From Allantophomopsis cytisporea (taxonomy: Eukaryota > Ascomycota > Leotiomycetes > Phacidiales > Phacidiaceae), in contig CP103027.1 of assembly GCA_024752435.1 (NCBI GenBank), positions 620,001-684,000 on the forward strand: DNA of 64,000 nt, in the 5' to 3' direction. The notes below the pieces were generated by a model that was not told where the DNA came from, made no database searches, and worked only from the letters and a program-made list of their open reading frames with translations. This document shows positions 1 through 10,370 of this stretch, in pieces. The stretch's first letter is position 1; each line of letters begins with the position of its first letter. The position numbers were made by a program, and so were the translations under genes.

Positions 1-3
1 TAA

Positions 4-285
4 TCTGGAGAGCTGCTCGCTGTTGTGGGCCTCAACGTCGCAGGGGGCGCATTTATGTTTTCGATCTATCCTTCTGGATGGGATTCTAAGAAAAAGTTCC
101 TGGAGACCCTTAAGAAGCGCGGAGGTTTCCGCGCATACGTCAATAGCAACCCAGCGCATGGCATTATGGCATTGTGTCCTACAGCCACACTCTTTCATAC
201 AAAACATTCACAACTTTTGTTAATTTCAAGATTCCTTGGGGGCTCTCAGCCCACCTGCGCGCAAAATGATGTCCTCAACAAATGA
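4..285 (+). CDS. Possible 3' part of an unrecognised gene (doubtful)
   Basis: An open frame begins right after an in-frame TAA at bases 1-3 and runs to a stop at 285. A short hydrophobic stretch rich in Val, Gly and Ala comes first, then a basic segment (SKKKFLETLKKR). The first 160 bases look plausibly coding. The last 20 bases overlap the start codon of the SNARE gene at 266, so the true exon probably ends earlier at a splice site I cannot place. TAA at bases 1-3 would then be intronic, with a possible acceptor at GGAG (base 10). I recognise no family. It could equally be leader or promoter of the SNARE gene. Confidence 0.15.
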   Translation, partial: SGELLAVVGLNVAGGAFMFSIYPSGWDSKKKFLETLKKRGGFRAYVNSNPAHGIMALCPTATLFHTKHSQLLLISRFLGGSQPTCAQNDVLNK

Positions 286-1110
286 AGAGGATCCTTTCCT
301 CCAGGTCCAGGCGTAAGCATTCCAACTCGAATCCCAAACACCAAGCTCCTGCAGGCAGGCAGTCAACTATGGCTCTCTCATGCTGCCTACCAGCCACAAT
401 AATTCATGCGATATTCAAGTTAACAGTTTCGCAGCGATGTACTCTCTCAATTACAAACAACTCGTCCACTCTTTAAATCATATCTTCGCATCCGCTCCCT
501 GAGCACGAACGCCAATAGTCCTGAACTACAATCCGCGCTTTCCGAGCTCGAGGCCTCCCTCTCCACACTTGCCGAAGATCTCGCAGACCTTGTCGATTCA
601 GTTCGCGCCATCGAAGGTGATCCCCACAAATATGGACTGGAGATTGAGGAAGTCGTGCGGCGAAAGCGCCTGGTGGAGGAAGTAGGAAGCGAGATCGAAG
701 ACATGCGCGAGGAGCTGCTAAATAAGGTGGGAGGGGGAGGGGGAGGGGGGGCGATCTCAGATCTACCGCATCCAGAGGCATTTGCTGGTGGGGAGGACGG
801 ATACGAGGAGTTTGAACAGCAGCAACAGATGAGAATCATGGAGGAGCAGGATGAACAGCTTGATGGTGTGTTTCAGACTGTGGGGAATCTGAGGCAACAG
901 GCAGATGATATGGGCAGGGAGTTGGAGGAGCAAAGAGAGATGTTGGAAGTCGTGGATGGATTAGCGGATCGGGTCGGGGGTAGGTTAGAAGCTGGGATGA
1001 AGAAGACGCAGTGGGTCATCAAAAAGAATGAGGAGACTATGAGCAGCTGCTGTATCGCAGTCCTCATATTTGTCCTTATTATTCTGCTGGTTTTGCTACT
1101 TGTGTTATAG
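266..1110 (+). CDS. tlg1: Qc-SNARE of the Tlg1 / syntaxin-6 family
   Basis: This is a t-SNARE for fusion of endosome-derived vesicles with the late Golgi/TGN. In yeast Tlg1 pairs with Tlg2, Vti1 and a v-SNARE. Two exons are inferred: 266-312 and 435-1110 (240 aa). The intron has donor GTAAGC and acceptor TTTCGCAG. The join gives the characteristic start EDPFLQVQADVLSQLQ followed by the syntaxin-6 N-terminal helices. Residues about 140-205 hold the SNARE coiled coil with its zero-layer Gln (EEQDEQLDGVFQTVGNLRQQ). A basic segment, two Cys and a very hydrophobic tail anchor (residues about 220-240) end the protein, as expected for a C-terminally anchored SNARE. A Gly run (G-rich DNA at 727-751) lies in the linker. 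The downstream neighbour is convergent. ATG at 269 is an alternative start two codons from the same Kozak context. Confidence 0.9.
727..751 (+). repeat. G-rich tract inside the tlg1 coding region
   Basis: Runs of G broken by single A or T encode about eight Gly in the linker between the N-terminal helices and the SNARE motif of tlg1. The frame is intact here. The tract is a natural site for length change by slippage, and only changes of three bases would keep the SNARE and anchor. Confidence 0.8.
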
Positions 1111-1758
1111 AATGCGCTAAATGGACTTTGGGCGGCGTTTGGACACGTACATTAGTTATATCAGGCTTTGGGTAGCATGGTCAATAAGGCACTTGGCTTT
1201 GATTTTGGTCACATTTAGTAGAAATTTCCTTGCTTTTAATGTCTAATTATCGACGAGTTGAGACACCTATTGAACTTCTATTGCAATGTTCCAAAACATC
1301 GAAAGATCCTGCGCAATGGGATGGCTTCGCTCGCAGTGTATGCTCATCGTCATTCATTCAAGTGGCCCTCGGCCACCACACATACATATTTATCGGCGCT
1401 ACCTCCCATAGTAGTAGAAAGGAAAAAGGGGTTTCATTATCTCCCATAAACCAACACATCTCCCACCCAGCTTCATATAAAGATGAACTAGGCAACATTT
1501 TCAGCCACGCGCGCCTCCTCCAATCCCACAACAGCTTCTGTTGATCCTACACTGTCAGACCGTTTGAGGCCAATAGAGTCTTCAAGACCTACTTCGCCGG
1601 TCTGCAATATCTTGTCAATACTCGAACACGAAACGCAGAAAAGTTGTGCAAAACACCGCAAAAGAAAACACAGAACTAATGCCAATCAAAGTCTATGGAC
1701 ATGAACGCTTCAACGCAGCATTCCAACGCAAAAGCAAAGCGGCATAACGGGGAGCGAA
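1111..1758. other. Intergenic, convergent 3' ends of tlg1 and the B56 gene
   Basis: Both neighbours end here, so it should contain two 3' UTRs and polyadenylation sites. Open frames at 1230-1544 and 1488-1685 show no domain, no usable start context and no family likeness. I see no RNA gene or repeat. Confidence 0.6.
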
Positions 1759-3976
1759 TCATCGCTGGCTTTTGGAGGAGCTCACCGAGCTTTGACGTTC
1801 ATGTACAGGTCTCTGATCCCGCCTATCTCCGTCTTGTAGGTTCAACATATCCAAGCGCTTTTGACTATCTTCTGTCAAAGGATCGACCTCATCTATCCGG
1901 GATGGTGCTGAGACCTTTTCGCGTGGATATGATGTTCCGTTGGCCTTGTTGCGGCTGGCTTGCTCTGTGAGTGTCTTCCACTTGTTTTCTCTGCTCAGTT
2001 CACGGGCCTCGGCATTGTTTTGATGCTCAGTGTAGTCATGTGAACAGTCGTCAAATAATTGCGGGTTGATTTCCATGAACAACTTCATAGCGTTGTATAC
2101 CATGCCGTGAATCGTTCTAGCGATAGTTAGTTCAAGTTTGAAATCAAGTCGCATCTACGTACCTGTTCCAGTGACCTTTCGAATTCTCATATAGTGGTGC
2201 GAACATGATCGGCAGAATGATCTCAACGTTATCGCTAACGAGGTTGCAGAAATATTCGTTGTTCCAGAAGTACAGCGCACGTTCGGCGACTTGGAAATGT
2301 GGGCTTGCGACAGATTTTGCCAATTGATGGAAAAGAGGTTCCTGAACCTTGGCAAACTCTGCTGGATCCATAACCTCAAAGATGTCTTCGACTTCGTTAA
2401 GGAACATGACCTCCTTGGTGCTGTTGACCTTTGGCCAATATCGAAGAAGACCCAGAACAACCTGTAGCAACATTAGCTTTGCCCGTTAATGGTATAATAT
2501 CTTTACATCTGCGCATACCTCTTCTGTCAAAGCAGCATCCTTCTCCAAAAATTGCACGATACAGTAGGCTAGCTGCGGGTGGTACATGCTCAAGCTTTTG
2601 ACCTTGTGCATCGGTATGAGTACGCGGGTGAGGAAAAGTTTGTGTTCTTCCTTGAGAGGTAAAGCAAAGCCGTTGATGATAGATCCCAAGATTTCAAGCA
2701 ATTCTGCGATTCCATTGAATCGTTCAGTTTCGTAGATGAACTGGAAAAACACGTTGTTAATCGATCTTCTGATGTAGGACCGCAAATTGAGGAATTTCCC
2801 ATAAATCCTGTGAAGAGTAGTCTTCAAGAAATCGCGCTCGCGAGGATCCTCCGAGTCGAACAATTCCAACAATTGAAGTACGAAGCTGTGGTCGATGTAT
2901 GCTTTGGCAATGTTGGTGTTGAAGTCTTGACTCTCGATAAAACGAAGGAAGAACTCGTACACAACTTGGATATGGGGCCATGCAACTTCCAATACCGGTT
3001 CATCTTCTTCTGGGTCGAATGCTTCTCCTTGAGGATTGATTGGAGGTGGGATAGGTCGGAACAGGTTCTTGCTGAACATGTCAACAACTCTTGGGTACAT
3101 GACTTCAGTAATGACCTGTCGATTATTCGCTACATAGTCCAGGAGCTCGTGTAAAGCCAGACGCTTAATCTCCTTGGACTTCATATCACCACTAGCGTCG
3201 TTGAAATCGAAAATGATATTACATTGGTCGATTTTCTGCATGAAAAGATCTTGGCGACGATTTGGTGGAACTTCATGGAAGCCGGGGAGTTTCTCAAGCT
3301 CACGTTGTGGTGAGATGTCAAATCTTGAGGAGTGTTGTCTCTTTGGTGTCCTAATGCCTTCCGGTACATCTTTTGGTGTAGTCTGAAGTCGGTCAAACAT
3401 AAGTGACTTCTGACCCGCTTTTGGTGGGGCCAAATCGTGCGGCATTGTCTCTGCAGCACCTGGTGGTGGAATGTGCTAAATTATTGAGTGAGATCATGAG
3501 CTTTCAAAATGCACAGGAATTCATGACTTACTGGAGCACTTGGGCTGATAATGACACTGGGAGGAAGGGAGTTCTGTCGATTTGGTGTACCAGGTCCAGG
3601 GGATCCTCCACCCATTGCGTTGAACCGATCTGCCGAGGCAGCTGCTTGATGTGATGCGCTTATGGCGGAGATAGATCCACTCTGAGACTGGGCACCAGCA
3701 GCATCAGGCAATGGCTTGTTTCGGATGTCGTTGACTGTTGTGGTGGATGAAGAAGGCGTAGTCACTGGTGATTGCGAGGCATCTTTGGAGTTGCTGTGAG
3801 GAGAGGCAGTGCCGTCCTTCGAATCCTTGCTCTTCGACTTCGATGATTTGTTTGGGTCTTTGGCGCGCGAGAGCTGTTCGTGCTAGAGAGGTTAGCAGGC
3901 AAAATTAATATCAATGGTACCTATGAGTTTTTGAGAACACATGGTGGCTTACAACCCTCTGCCTGAATCGATTCAT
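1759..3976 (-). CDS. rts1: PP2A regulatory subunit B, B56 family (Rts1/Par1 type)
   Basis: This subunit directs protein phosphatase 2A to substrates in septation, stress response and centromeric cohesion control. Five exons are inferred in transcription order: 3976-3953, 3882-3532, 3475-2519, 2461-2163, 2116-1759. They total 1,989 nt (662 aa), and every joint keeps frame with GT-AG ends. The first exon codes only MNRFRQRV, and the joined start is basic, as in other fungal B56 proteins. Residues about 9-190 are Ser/Thr/Pro-rich and likely disordered. The B56 HEAT-like domain follows from about residue 195 to 600. Diagnostic stretches include QKIDQCNIIFDFND, LHELLDYVANN, HIQVVYEFFLRFIESQ and WPKVNSTKEVMFLNEVEDI. 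The C-terminal tail is hydrophilic. It is transcribed divergently from the TFIIIC gene and convergently with tlg1. The family is certain. The first exon is the least certain part. Confidence 0.93.
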
Positions 3977-5335
3977 GCTGTATGATGGCGCCTGCAGCGA
4001 CCTTCACTCTGTTTGCTGCGTGTTGGTATTTGGCTGAGCCGAATTGATAACTGCAATTGACGTGTCGTGATAGCTTATTTTTGATGTAGCTGCACACAAC
4101 TTTATATATGTTGTGGGCGGCGAACGTCGGCTGAGATACTGAATGTGAGTCGCGCAACGGTTGCTGTCTTGTCCAACGATGATATCCTTACCTACACCCT
4201 TTTGAATAAAAGCAACGGTGCCTTAGGTAGATTCGTGGTTGATAGGCGAGGATGTAGACGATCAAAGGGATTGTGTAGCGTGAGATGGTAGCAAGACTCC
4301 TTTCGTGAATGGGTAGGTGCAGATTCGCCCCGTTCGCTTTTGCGAGTTGGTGATGTCAAAGGAGCTGTTGTTGTTGTCTGGCGTCTGGAGGCTCTTCGGG
4401 CACGGTGACGGAGGTCGCAATCAGACGAGATTATCTAAACGCACGACGGGTCAGCCAGGCATCTGTGACGAGCGACAATATACATGTTCAAGTTTGATAT
4501 TCAGGGTCAACCCCAGGCATACTTCAGACTCATATGGGAATGTGGGGAGCATACACGATATTGTGGCTGGCTGTTTGCTGCTGCAGTCCAGATGATCTGG
4601 GGGGTTCGGATCTCAGGGTCCCTCCACCAAAGCCTATACCGACCCAAAGCAACACAAGAGGTGAATTGCAAAAGGGTTTTCTAGTCAAGAAAGTGTGATG
4701 TTGACGCGTCGATGATACTCTATATCGACGTTTCGTAGGGCTGGAGAGTTACTCCTGGGAATGTGGAGATAATTCGATGGTCGTTGTCGTGGGACCGTAG
4801 TAGTGCTTGCTCCTGCGCAGTTGTGATGCAACAGCGTATTAAGCCTCAAGCTCCCATTACTTGGGAGGGGATCACAGCCAATGATCATTTAGCGCACTTT
4901 CGACGTACTGGGTCATAGCCACACTCAGAGGTCATTGATGCCTTATGGGAGTTGGAGGACGCCGCAGAGAAAATCAGGCATGGACATTTGCGCTCATACA
5001 AAAATCCATTAACGAGGTACCTACGTACCTGGTAGGTAAAGCTCTCGCTCGGGTCTGCGCTACAACTTCATTATTTGTTTAGCTCCCCTCACCATAGCTC
5101 CCTCTTCTGCCTTATTTTGTGTCTAATCAAGACACAATCACGTTACTGCTCAAAATATAGTCAAGATTGCACCAGATGTGAGGCTGTATCGAGAATTATG
5201 GTCTGAGATCTACTTTGCTCATGAAGGTGCTGGCGAAACTAGCATTGCACCAGCAGCGTCGATTTGCATCGCCATTACATCACGTGAGCTTCGATCAGGA
5301 CTTTCACACACGATTCTCGATTTATACCTTATGAA
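3977..5335. other. Divergent promoter region between the B56 and TFIIIC genes
   Basis: About 1.36 kb shared by two genes that diverge. Open frames at 3921-4157, 4317-4684, 4685-4888 and 5178-5450 carry no recognisable domain. A compact inverted AGGTAC/GTACCT element sits at 5015-5030, followed by GGTAGGTA up to 5038. A TCACGTGA palindrome sits 49 bp before the TFIIIC start codon. Confidence 0.6.
5280..5287. promoter_or_regulatory. TCACGTGA palindrome (bHLH/Cbf1-type E-box)
   Basis: An eight-base palindrome lies 49 bp upstream of the TFIIIC subunit ATG. The core CACGTG with flanking T and A is the classical site for bHLH or bHLH-Zip factors such as Cbf1. The same octamer recurs at 18977-18984 before TRA1. 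Function is inferred from sequence only. Confidence 0.4.
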
Positions 5336-7521
5336 ATGGAAGCTCTCGCAGCAGATAGGCTCCAAAGCCTTCAAGCGGGCAAAACAAGTCATTCAGCACC
5401 GCAATTTCGGGTTCCAGATCGAGAGATTGTGGCTATCGAGCATCCTATGATCATCAAAAACATAGACGAAGGCTTAAAAACCTTTGGAAAGTCTGTATCT
5501 CTAAATCAGGTGCGTGTTGTTACTTGCTATCTTGTGTCTTACCAGTTTCTACTGTGTCTTTTTCAATTATCTGTTGATAGTTGTTCCCTCCTGATGTAGG
5601 AAGGGTTTCCTCTACATCTGACCTGAAACAAGCTCTCAGAATAACAGAAGATCTTTTATTAACAGCAATTGCTTAGATACTTCATGCTGGTAGCTATGAG
5701 GATTGTTTACCGCTGTACTTACGACCGAATGATCCTATGTGTGCGCCAACGCTCTCACACAATGCTTGTACGAGTAATGTTCTCTTGAAAATCGAAGTAC
5801 CTAAGAGGACCGGTCGAAAGCGTAAGCGTGGTACACAAGACCCCTTCGAAGATCCTTTCCTTGAAGATAGCAACACAACGGCAGATCCAAATGTCTCAGA
5901 GGGGTTGTGTTCACATGCAAGGAAAGATTCGCCTCAGAAACTCCTTCGATCTTTGAAAGACAACATTGGGAGATACAAGGTTGAAGCGGTCGGCACTATC
6001 CAACAAACACACAGGTATCGTGGTCTCATTGATTTCCATCAATCAACAACTCACCACTCTTTCATGACAAAGGTTCGTGACAATCTGCTTGATGGTCAGC
6101 TCGCAAAAATCAAGAACTTTAACTTCAGCCCCTCAATGGGACCGGTACCAAATGATGAGCTTGTGATACCTCCATCAATGTCTGATAGAAACCTGCCATT
6201 CATATGGTCCTACCATCAAAATCCCACGGTCCGGCTTACCACAGACTCTACTGGTGCCGCTGTTATGGCCAATGCCAATCCTGCACGAAAACTTATGGGG
6301 CAATATGTTCGTCCGGACATTCTTTTGTCTGAGGTTCCAACAAAATCAGCTCTACCAGCCCCGACCGAACCTATGATGCAAGAACTTGTTGCACAGCTTT
6401 TGAAAGCGCAAGAAATTCGACCGATCTGGACACGCCGTGCAATCACGAATTATATAGGCGATGTACCAGGCGCGTACCTCTTGAAGCAAGCACTACAACA
6501 CATCGGCTATCTCTTCCGTGGTGGACCTTGGCGAGATGCAATTGTCAAGTTTGGGATCGATCCACGGTCTGACCCGAAGTATCGCATCTACCAAACGCTT
6601 TTCTTCAAGCTCTACGACGATGCGGAACGTAAGGCCGCCGGTATCACAGCTTGGCAAGACATCCGTAGCGAGTATACGAAGAACCAGCATAAAGACAGAG
6701 GTACACTTCGCGAGTCACATATCTTCGACGGAACAAAAGTCTTTACAGATGGTAAAGTATGGCAAGTCTGCGACATCACTGATCCTCTCCTTCGCTCCAT
6801 GCTCGACACGACGAACTTGCGGGAAGAGTGTGATGTGACATCGGACGGTTGGTACCAGAATGGAACATGGGCTAAGGTCAAGGCTGTTATGCGCACCAAA
6901 CTCACTGCTATCAAAATGGGAAAGACTTTATCCGAATCCACATTTGACACTACTCTAGCACTACCAGATATCATTGAAAAGGCTGGGAAGCCGTATGCTC
7001 CTATGCCTGACATTGGAATTGAAAAGGTCAAAGATGGGAGACGAAGACAGCGGCTTATAGATGCTGGTGTTTATCCTGCCGAAAAATCGAAAAAGAGGAA
7101 GCGAAGACCTCCTGGTTCTGGTCCAAGGGGAAGTCGAGGCACGAAAATGGCTGGGGAGGAAGGACCTACTAATGGACAAAGCGATCCTAGGGTCACAGAG
7201 GCAGTTCTAGCTTTAGGTAGAATAGCTGGGTCAGGAGCCGAGAGTGCGATTGGTACTGCGACTCCAGAGTCATTACCTTCAGGCCTTGATAATACAGATG
7301 ATACCCCTGTCGATAGACCTACACATCAGCCAGGTTCAGCAGTAGAGGTTCTTGGAGTAATTGATGTTGCGGAGGGTGAGGAGGAGGATGAGGATGCAGA
7401 GGGGGATGAGGAGGAGGACGAGGCGATACAGTATGATGAAGAAGACGAATTCTATGGTCAGAGGTTGGAATCTGGAGATGATATGGGCTACGACGATGAT
7501 GATGAAGATCCTCTAGCTTGA
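5336..7521 (+). CDS. sfc1: RNA polymerase III factor TFIIIC subunit, Tau95 / TFIIIC-5 family
   Basis: This subunit of the TauA half of TFIIIC helps bind the A box of tRNA genes. Exon 1 is 5336-5509 (58 codons, donor GTGCGT). The long exon 5701-7521 follows. Between them I infer a 15-nt micro-exon at 5581-5595 (LFPPD) with a weak GTAGGA donor. Direct joining of 5509 to 5701 also keeps frame. Total is 669 aa with the micro-exon. Family marks are the N-terminal IVAIEHPMIIKNIDEGLKTF, then LRPNDPMCAP, then SNVLLKIEVPKRTGRKRKRG, a hallmark of fungal Tau95. The DNA-binding half follows (IRPIWTRRAITNYI; LLKQALQHIGYLFRGGPWRDAIVKFG; DPRSDPKYRIYQTLFF). The C-terminus carries a basic patch (SKKRKRRPPG) and then a strongly acidic Glu/Asp tail (residues about 615-669), as is usual. 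It is the S. pombe Sfc1 and yeast Tfc1 counterpart. Confidence 0.88.
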
Positions 7522-8154
7522 ATCTCGAAGACGACCTATGTTATGGTATAGGTAGATTTCGAACCATTGAAAAATGTGGTGGCCAATGTAAATCATGTTG
7601 GCAACTACTGGACCAAAACTTCCATGACGCACCCACGGGAAGGTGCGTTTATAGTGCTCTATAGAATATTTGCAGATACGTGGATTCAGATGCCTAAGAG
7701 TACCTACTTAGTTTCATATAATCTACGCATGTTAATTTTTATTTTAGATCACAAGCTACTTGAAGAATAGTGCATATCGCTTATAAGATTTTCTTTTTTA
7801 TTCCAGAAAGAATATCTAAGTTCCAGATAAGCTCTTGGTCGTAGGTTACTTTTTTTGGAGTATTCCTATTACAGTTTTATATTCACATCACATTTCTCCA
7901 GCAGCAAGAAAGTCTTTCAGTAACATAACATGACCCTATTACACCCCCACCCTCTAAACATACGATGGCCATGGCACGTGACTCGTATTATCCCCCGTCG
8001 CCTTGAGTAATGAATGACTCACTGCCTCATCCCACGATATATGGTACAATACGGCACTTTATGGCACAGATACCAGTCCATTTCTATATCGACCACTAAC
8101 CGCCCTCAATTGACTTCATTTAAGCTTACCTCAACCCCAATTCGAGCCAACAAA
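7522..8154. other. Intergenic, sfc1 3' end and GNAT promoter
   Basis: No coding sequence is recognised. It is AT-rich with T-runs near 7790-7860. A CACGTG core lies at 7975-7980 within GCACGTGA, about 175 bp before the acetyltransferase start. The open frame at 7567-7770 has no domain. Confidence 0.6.
7974..7981. promoter_or_regulatory. GCACGTGA E-box upstream of the GNAT gene
   Basis: A CACGTG core about 175 bp before the predicted start at 8155. It is a one-base variant of the TCACGTGA octamer found before sfc1 and TRA1. Regulatory meaning is inferred. Confidence 0.3.
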
Positions 8155-8724
8155 ATGTCTTCATCGCCTCCATACCTCAGCGTCCCCTCGCTACCCTCCA
8201 TACCGCCCATCTACCTAACCAATCTCTACACAAGCGATGCTCCTCGCCTACAATACGTGCTAGATCATCCAGCAGTGAACAATTCCCTCATCAACGTCCC
8301 AACGCCATACACGCTCGCCCAGGCTAATAATTGGATAGCGCTTACGCACTCGGCGTCGTCTCCAACGTCGTTCCCGAGTGCGATTCGGCTGCTCTCACCA
8401 GATCAGAAGGGAATGTACATCGGGGCATGTGGGCTGTCGCCGAACCCCGATAAAGAGGGGAGCTATGAACTCGGGTACTTTCTTGATCCTGGGTGGAGTG
8501 GGAAGGGTATTATGAAGCAGGTGGTGGGGACTGTAGTTGGGGCGTTGCAGGAGTGGGGAGCTAAAGAGGTTCTTGTGCGGGTGGAGGAGGGGAATTTGGG
8601 CAGTGAGAAGATTGTAAGGGGGTTGGGATGGAAGGAGGATGGAGTTGACATTACTACTTGGCCAGAGGCAAAGGGGGGGAGGACTAGTTCTGTGAGGAGG
8701 TGGAAGTGGGTGCGTGATCAGTAA
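8155..8724 (+). CDS. GNAT-family N-acetyltransferase (RimJ/RimL-like)
   Basis: A single-exon gene of 189 aa that likely transfers an acetyl group from acetyl-CoA to an amine. The substrate is not evident. The start is set at 8155, where ATG lies in a good context (CCAACAAAATG). The frame extends upstream to 8014 but the extra 47 residues are unlike the family. After a Pro/Ser-rich start come PIYLTNLYTSDAPRLQYVL and a substrate-side helix (YTLAQANNWI). The GNAT core follows: MYIGACGLSP (strand), ELGYFLDPGWSGKGIMKQVV at residues about 104-123 (motif A with the pyrophosphate-binding WSGKGIM turn, matching the Q/RxxGxG/A consensus), then VLVRVEEGNLGSEKIVRGLGW, the typical N-x-x-S-x-x-V-L-x-K/R-x-G-F/W end of RimJ/RimL-like enzymes. 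It resembles many small fungal GNATs of unknown substrate. The upstream neighbour sfc1 is on the same strand. Confidence 0.8.
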   Translation: MSSSPPYLSVPSLPSIPPIYLTNLYTSDAPRLQYVLDHPAVNNSLINVPTPYTLAQANNWIALTHSASSPTSFPSAIRLLSPDQKGMYIGACGLSPNPDKEGSYELGYFLDPGWSGKGIMKQVVGTVVGALQEWGAKEVLVRVEEGNLGSEKIVRGLGWKEDGVDITTWPEAKGGRTSSVRRWKWVRDQ

Positions 8725-10370
8725 GGTAGGGTTTGGAGTTTTCTATAGCTGAGGCTTTGGACGTTTGAGCAGACTTCTTTCTAGCATGATCATGAGGTGC
8801 AACGAATTGTTATGTGCGATGAGGAGGTTTCCAACAAGTACTGTGGAAAACATTAAGTGACAGTAAAAGTATAATCAACATTCGATAGTGGAAAAGAGTT
8901 GCTGCTTGAGCTTGAATGATATATCTGATTTATTTTCCTATATTGACTATATAGATCTGGATTTTGACAGTAGAGTGATCAAGATATCATGCCATTATAA
9001 GGTGATATCTATAGACATAGGGAGACCTGTAATCACGATGACTTTGCATGAAATATACTCAGCCACTGTTTATATATCATAGTAGTGTCCAAATAAAGCT
9101 ACTCATTGGTCGGCCAGGCTGCCTACTGTTAGCCATAGGGAGGGAGAGACTGGTTTGCAATTCTCTTCTATAAGGATCAGTCAGAGAAGAATTTGAAGAA
9201 GAGATGTGAGAGTATGGTTATGACTATCTAGTGCAACAGTTTGCCAAACGCTCTTACGAACCTACGCGGTTTAGCCCCATCATTCACTATACATGCTACT
9301 ACGATTAAGAGGCAGAAGATTCTCGAAGTTATTACTACTACAATTAATCTCTTGATTTGACTTTTGACAGTGATGTATCAAGCCCATATGTTGGACGGCA
9401 GCTCTTCATTGCCTACTTTCAAGCCTACGGCAGAGTCCTATTCATGCTGATAATGATCTGTTTCAACCTGTCTTTGTACACAGCTGTTCGAAGGCCTATG
9501 GTAAGTACTCAAGGCTGGATCTGTTTCAGGTTGCGTATCATATAAGGCAGCGTGACCATAAGCTGAAGAGTATTCAGATTAAATAATCGCTAGTCAGATT
9601 GACGATACTTAGGCATATCGAGTCAATACGCTTGCGATACTCTTTGTTGCTTCACATGACATATACATTCGATCTTCTACCAGCCCCTTGCGTCTGTATT
9701 AAATTCATTATATTATATCAACGTAGCCCCCGTTGTATGAGGCATGAACCTACGTATCAAAAGTAAAATTACAAACGGGTAATACTCCTTGGGTGATGAG
9801 TTATTGCATATATCATCAAACCCTCTGACTAACGTCGTATTAGTTTATAACTCAAATAATAAGTTGTATAGACTTTATGTAGTAGATATGTAGTAAAGAT
9901 GTTTTCTGACGTTTTGATATATTCGTAATGGTTTTTTCCTTTTCTTTATTCTAACTAAAAATTGGTCAAAACTGTCATATTTTAAATCTCTTGGAAATTA
10001 TTACATGAATCTCCTACTGACTAGAAACAAGTAATTCTACATGTATATGCAGGTTACAGCAGCTGAGAGCAAGCTATTACGCGATTTCAAGGATATTTTT
10101 CTCATGAAGTGACTATTTAATGTATATCATCCCCTGAATCAAATGACTAAGAAAGTATAAATTGAAATACCTGTATCAGCCTGTATTACGTATCGCTTGA
10201 GGGTATATCGCTTTGGATATCTGAGTTGTTTGATTCTAAGGGGAAAAGAAGGGTCGAGTATCACATGCTTCGCAAACGATTTACCTGAGTATTTGATAGA
10301 TGCTAAATAAGGTCAGACTGGATGAACTCCGATAACACATATTCGGTATGATATGCCGCATTAGTTATTG
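8725..10370. other. AT-rich, gene-free stretch
   Basis: There are no supported genes. The sequence is visibly AT-rich and full of TA steps (many TATA, ATAT and TTATA words) from about 8,850 to a fairly abrupt change near 10,370. Small open frames (8888-9082, 9357-9545) have no domains. The composition would fit old repeat-induced point mutation of a transposon. I found no terminal repeats or transposase remnants, so that is only inference. Confidence 0.5.

Noticed and set aside
447..839. Minus-strand Ser/Pro-rich frame over tlg1
   Set aside because: It is a shadow of the SNARE coding exon, including a poly-Pro read from the G-rich tract.
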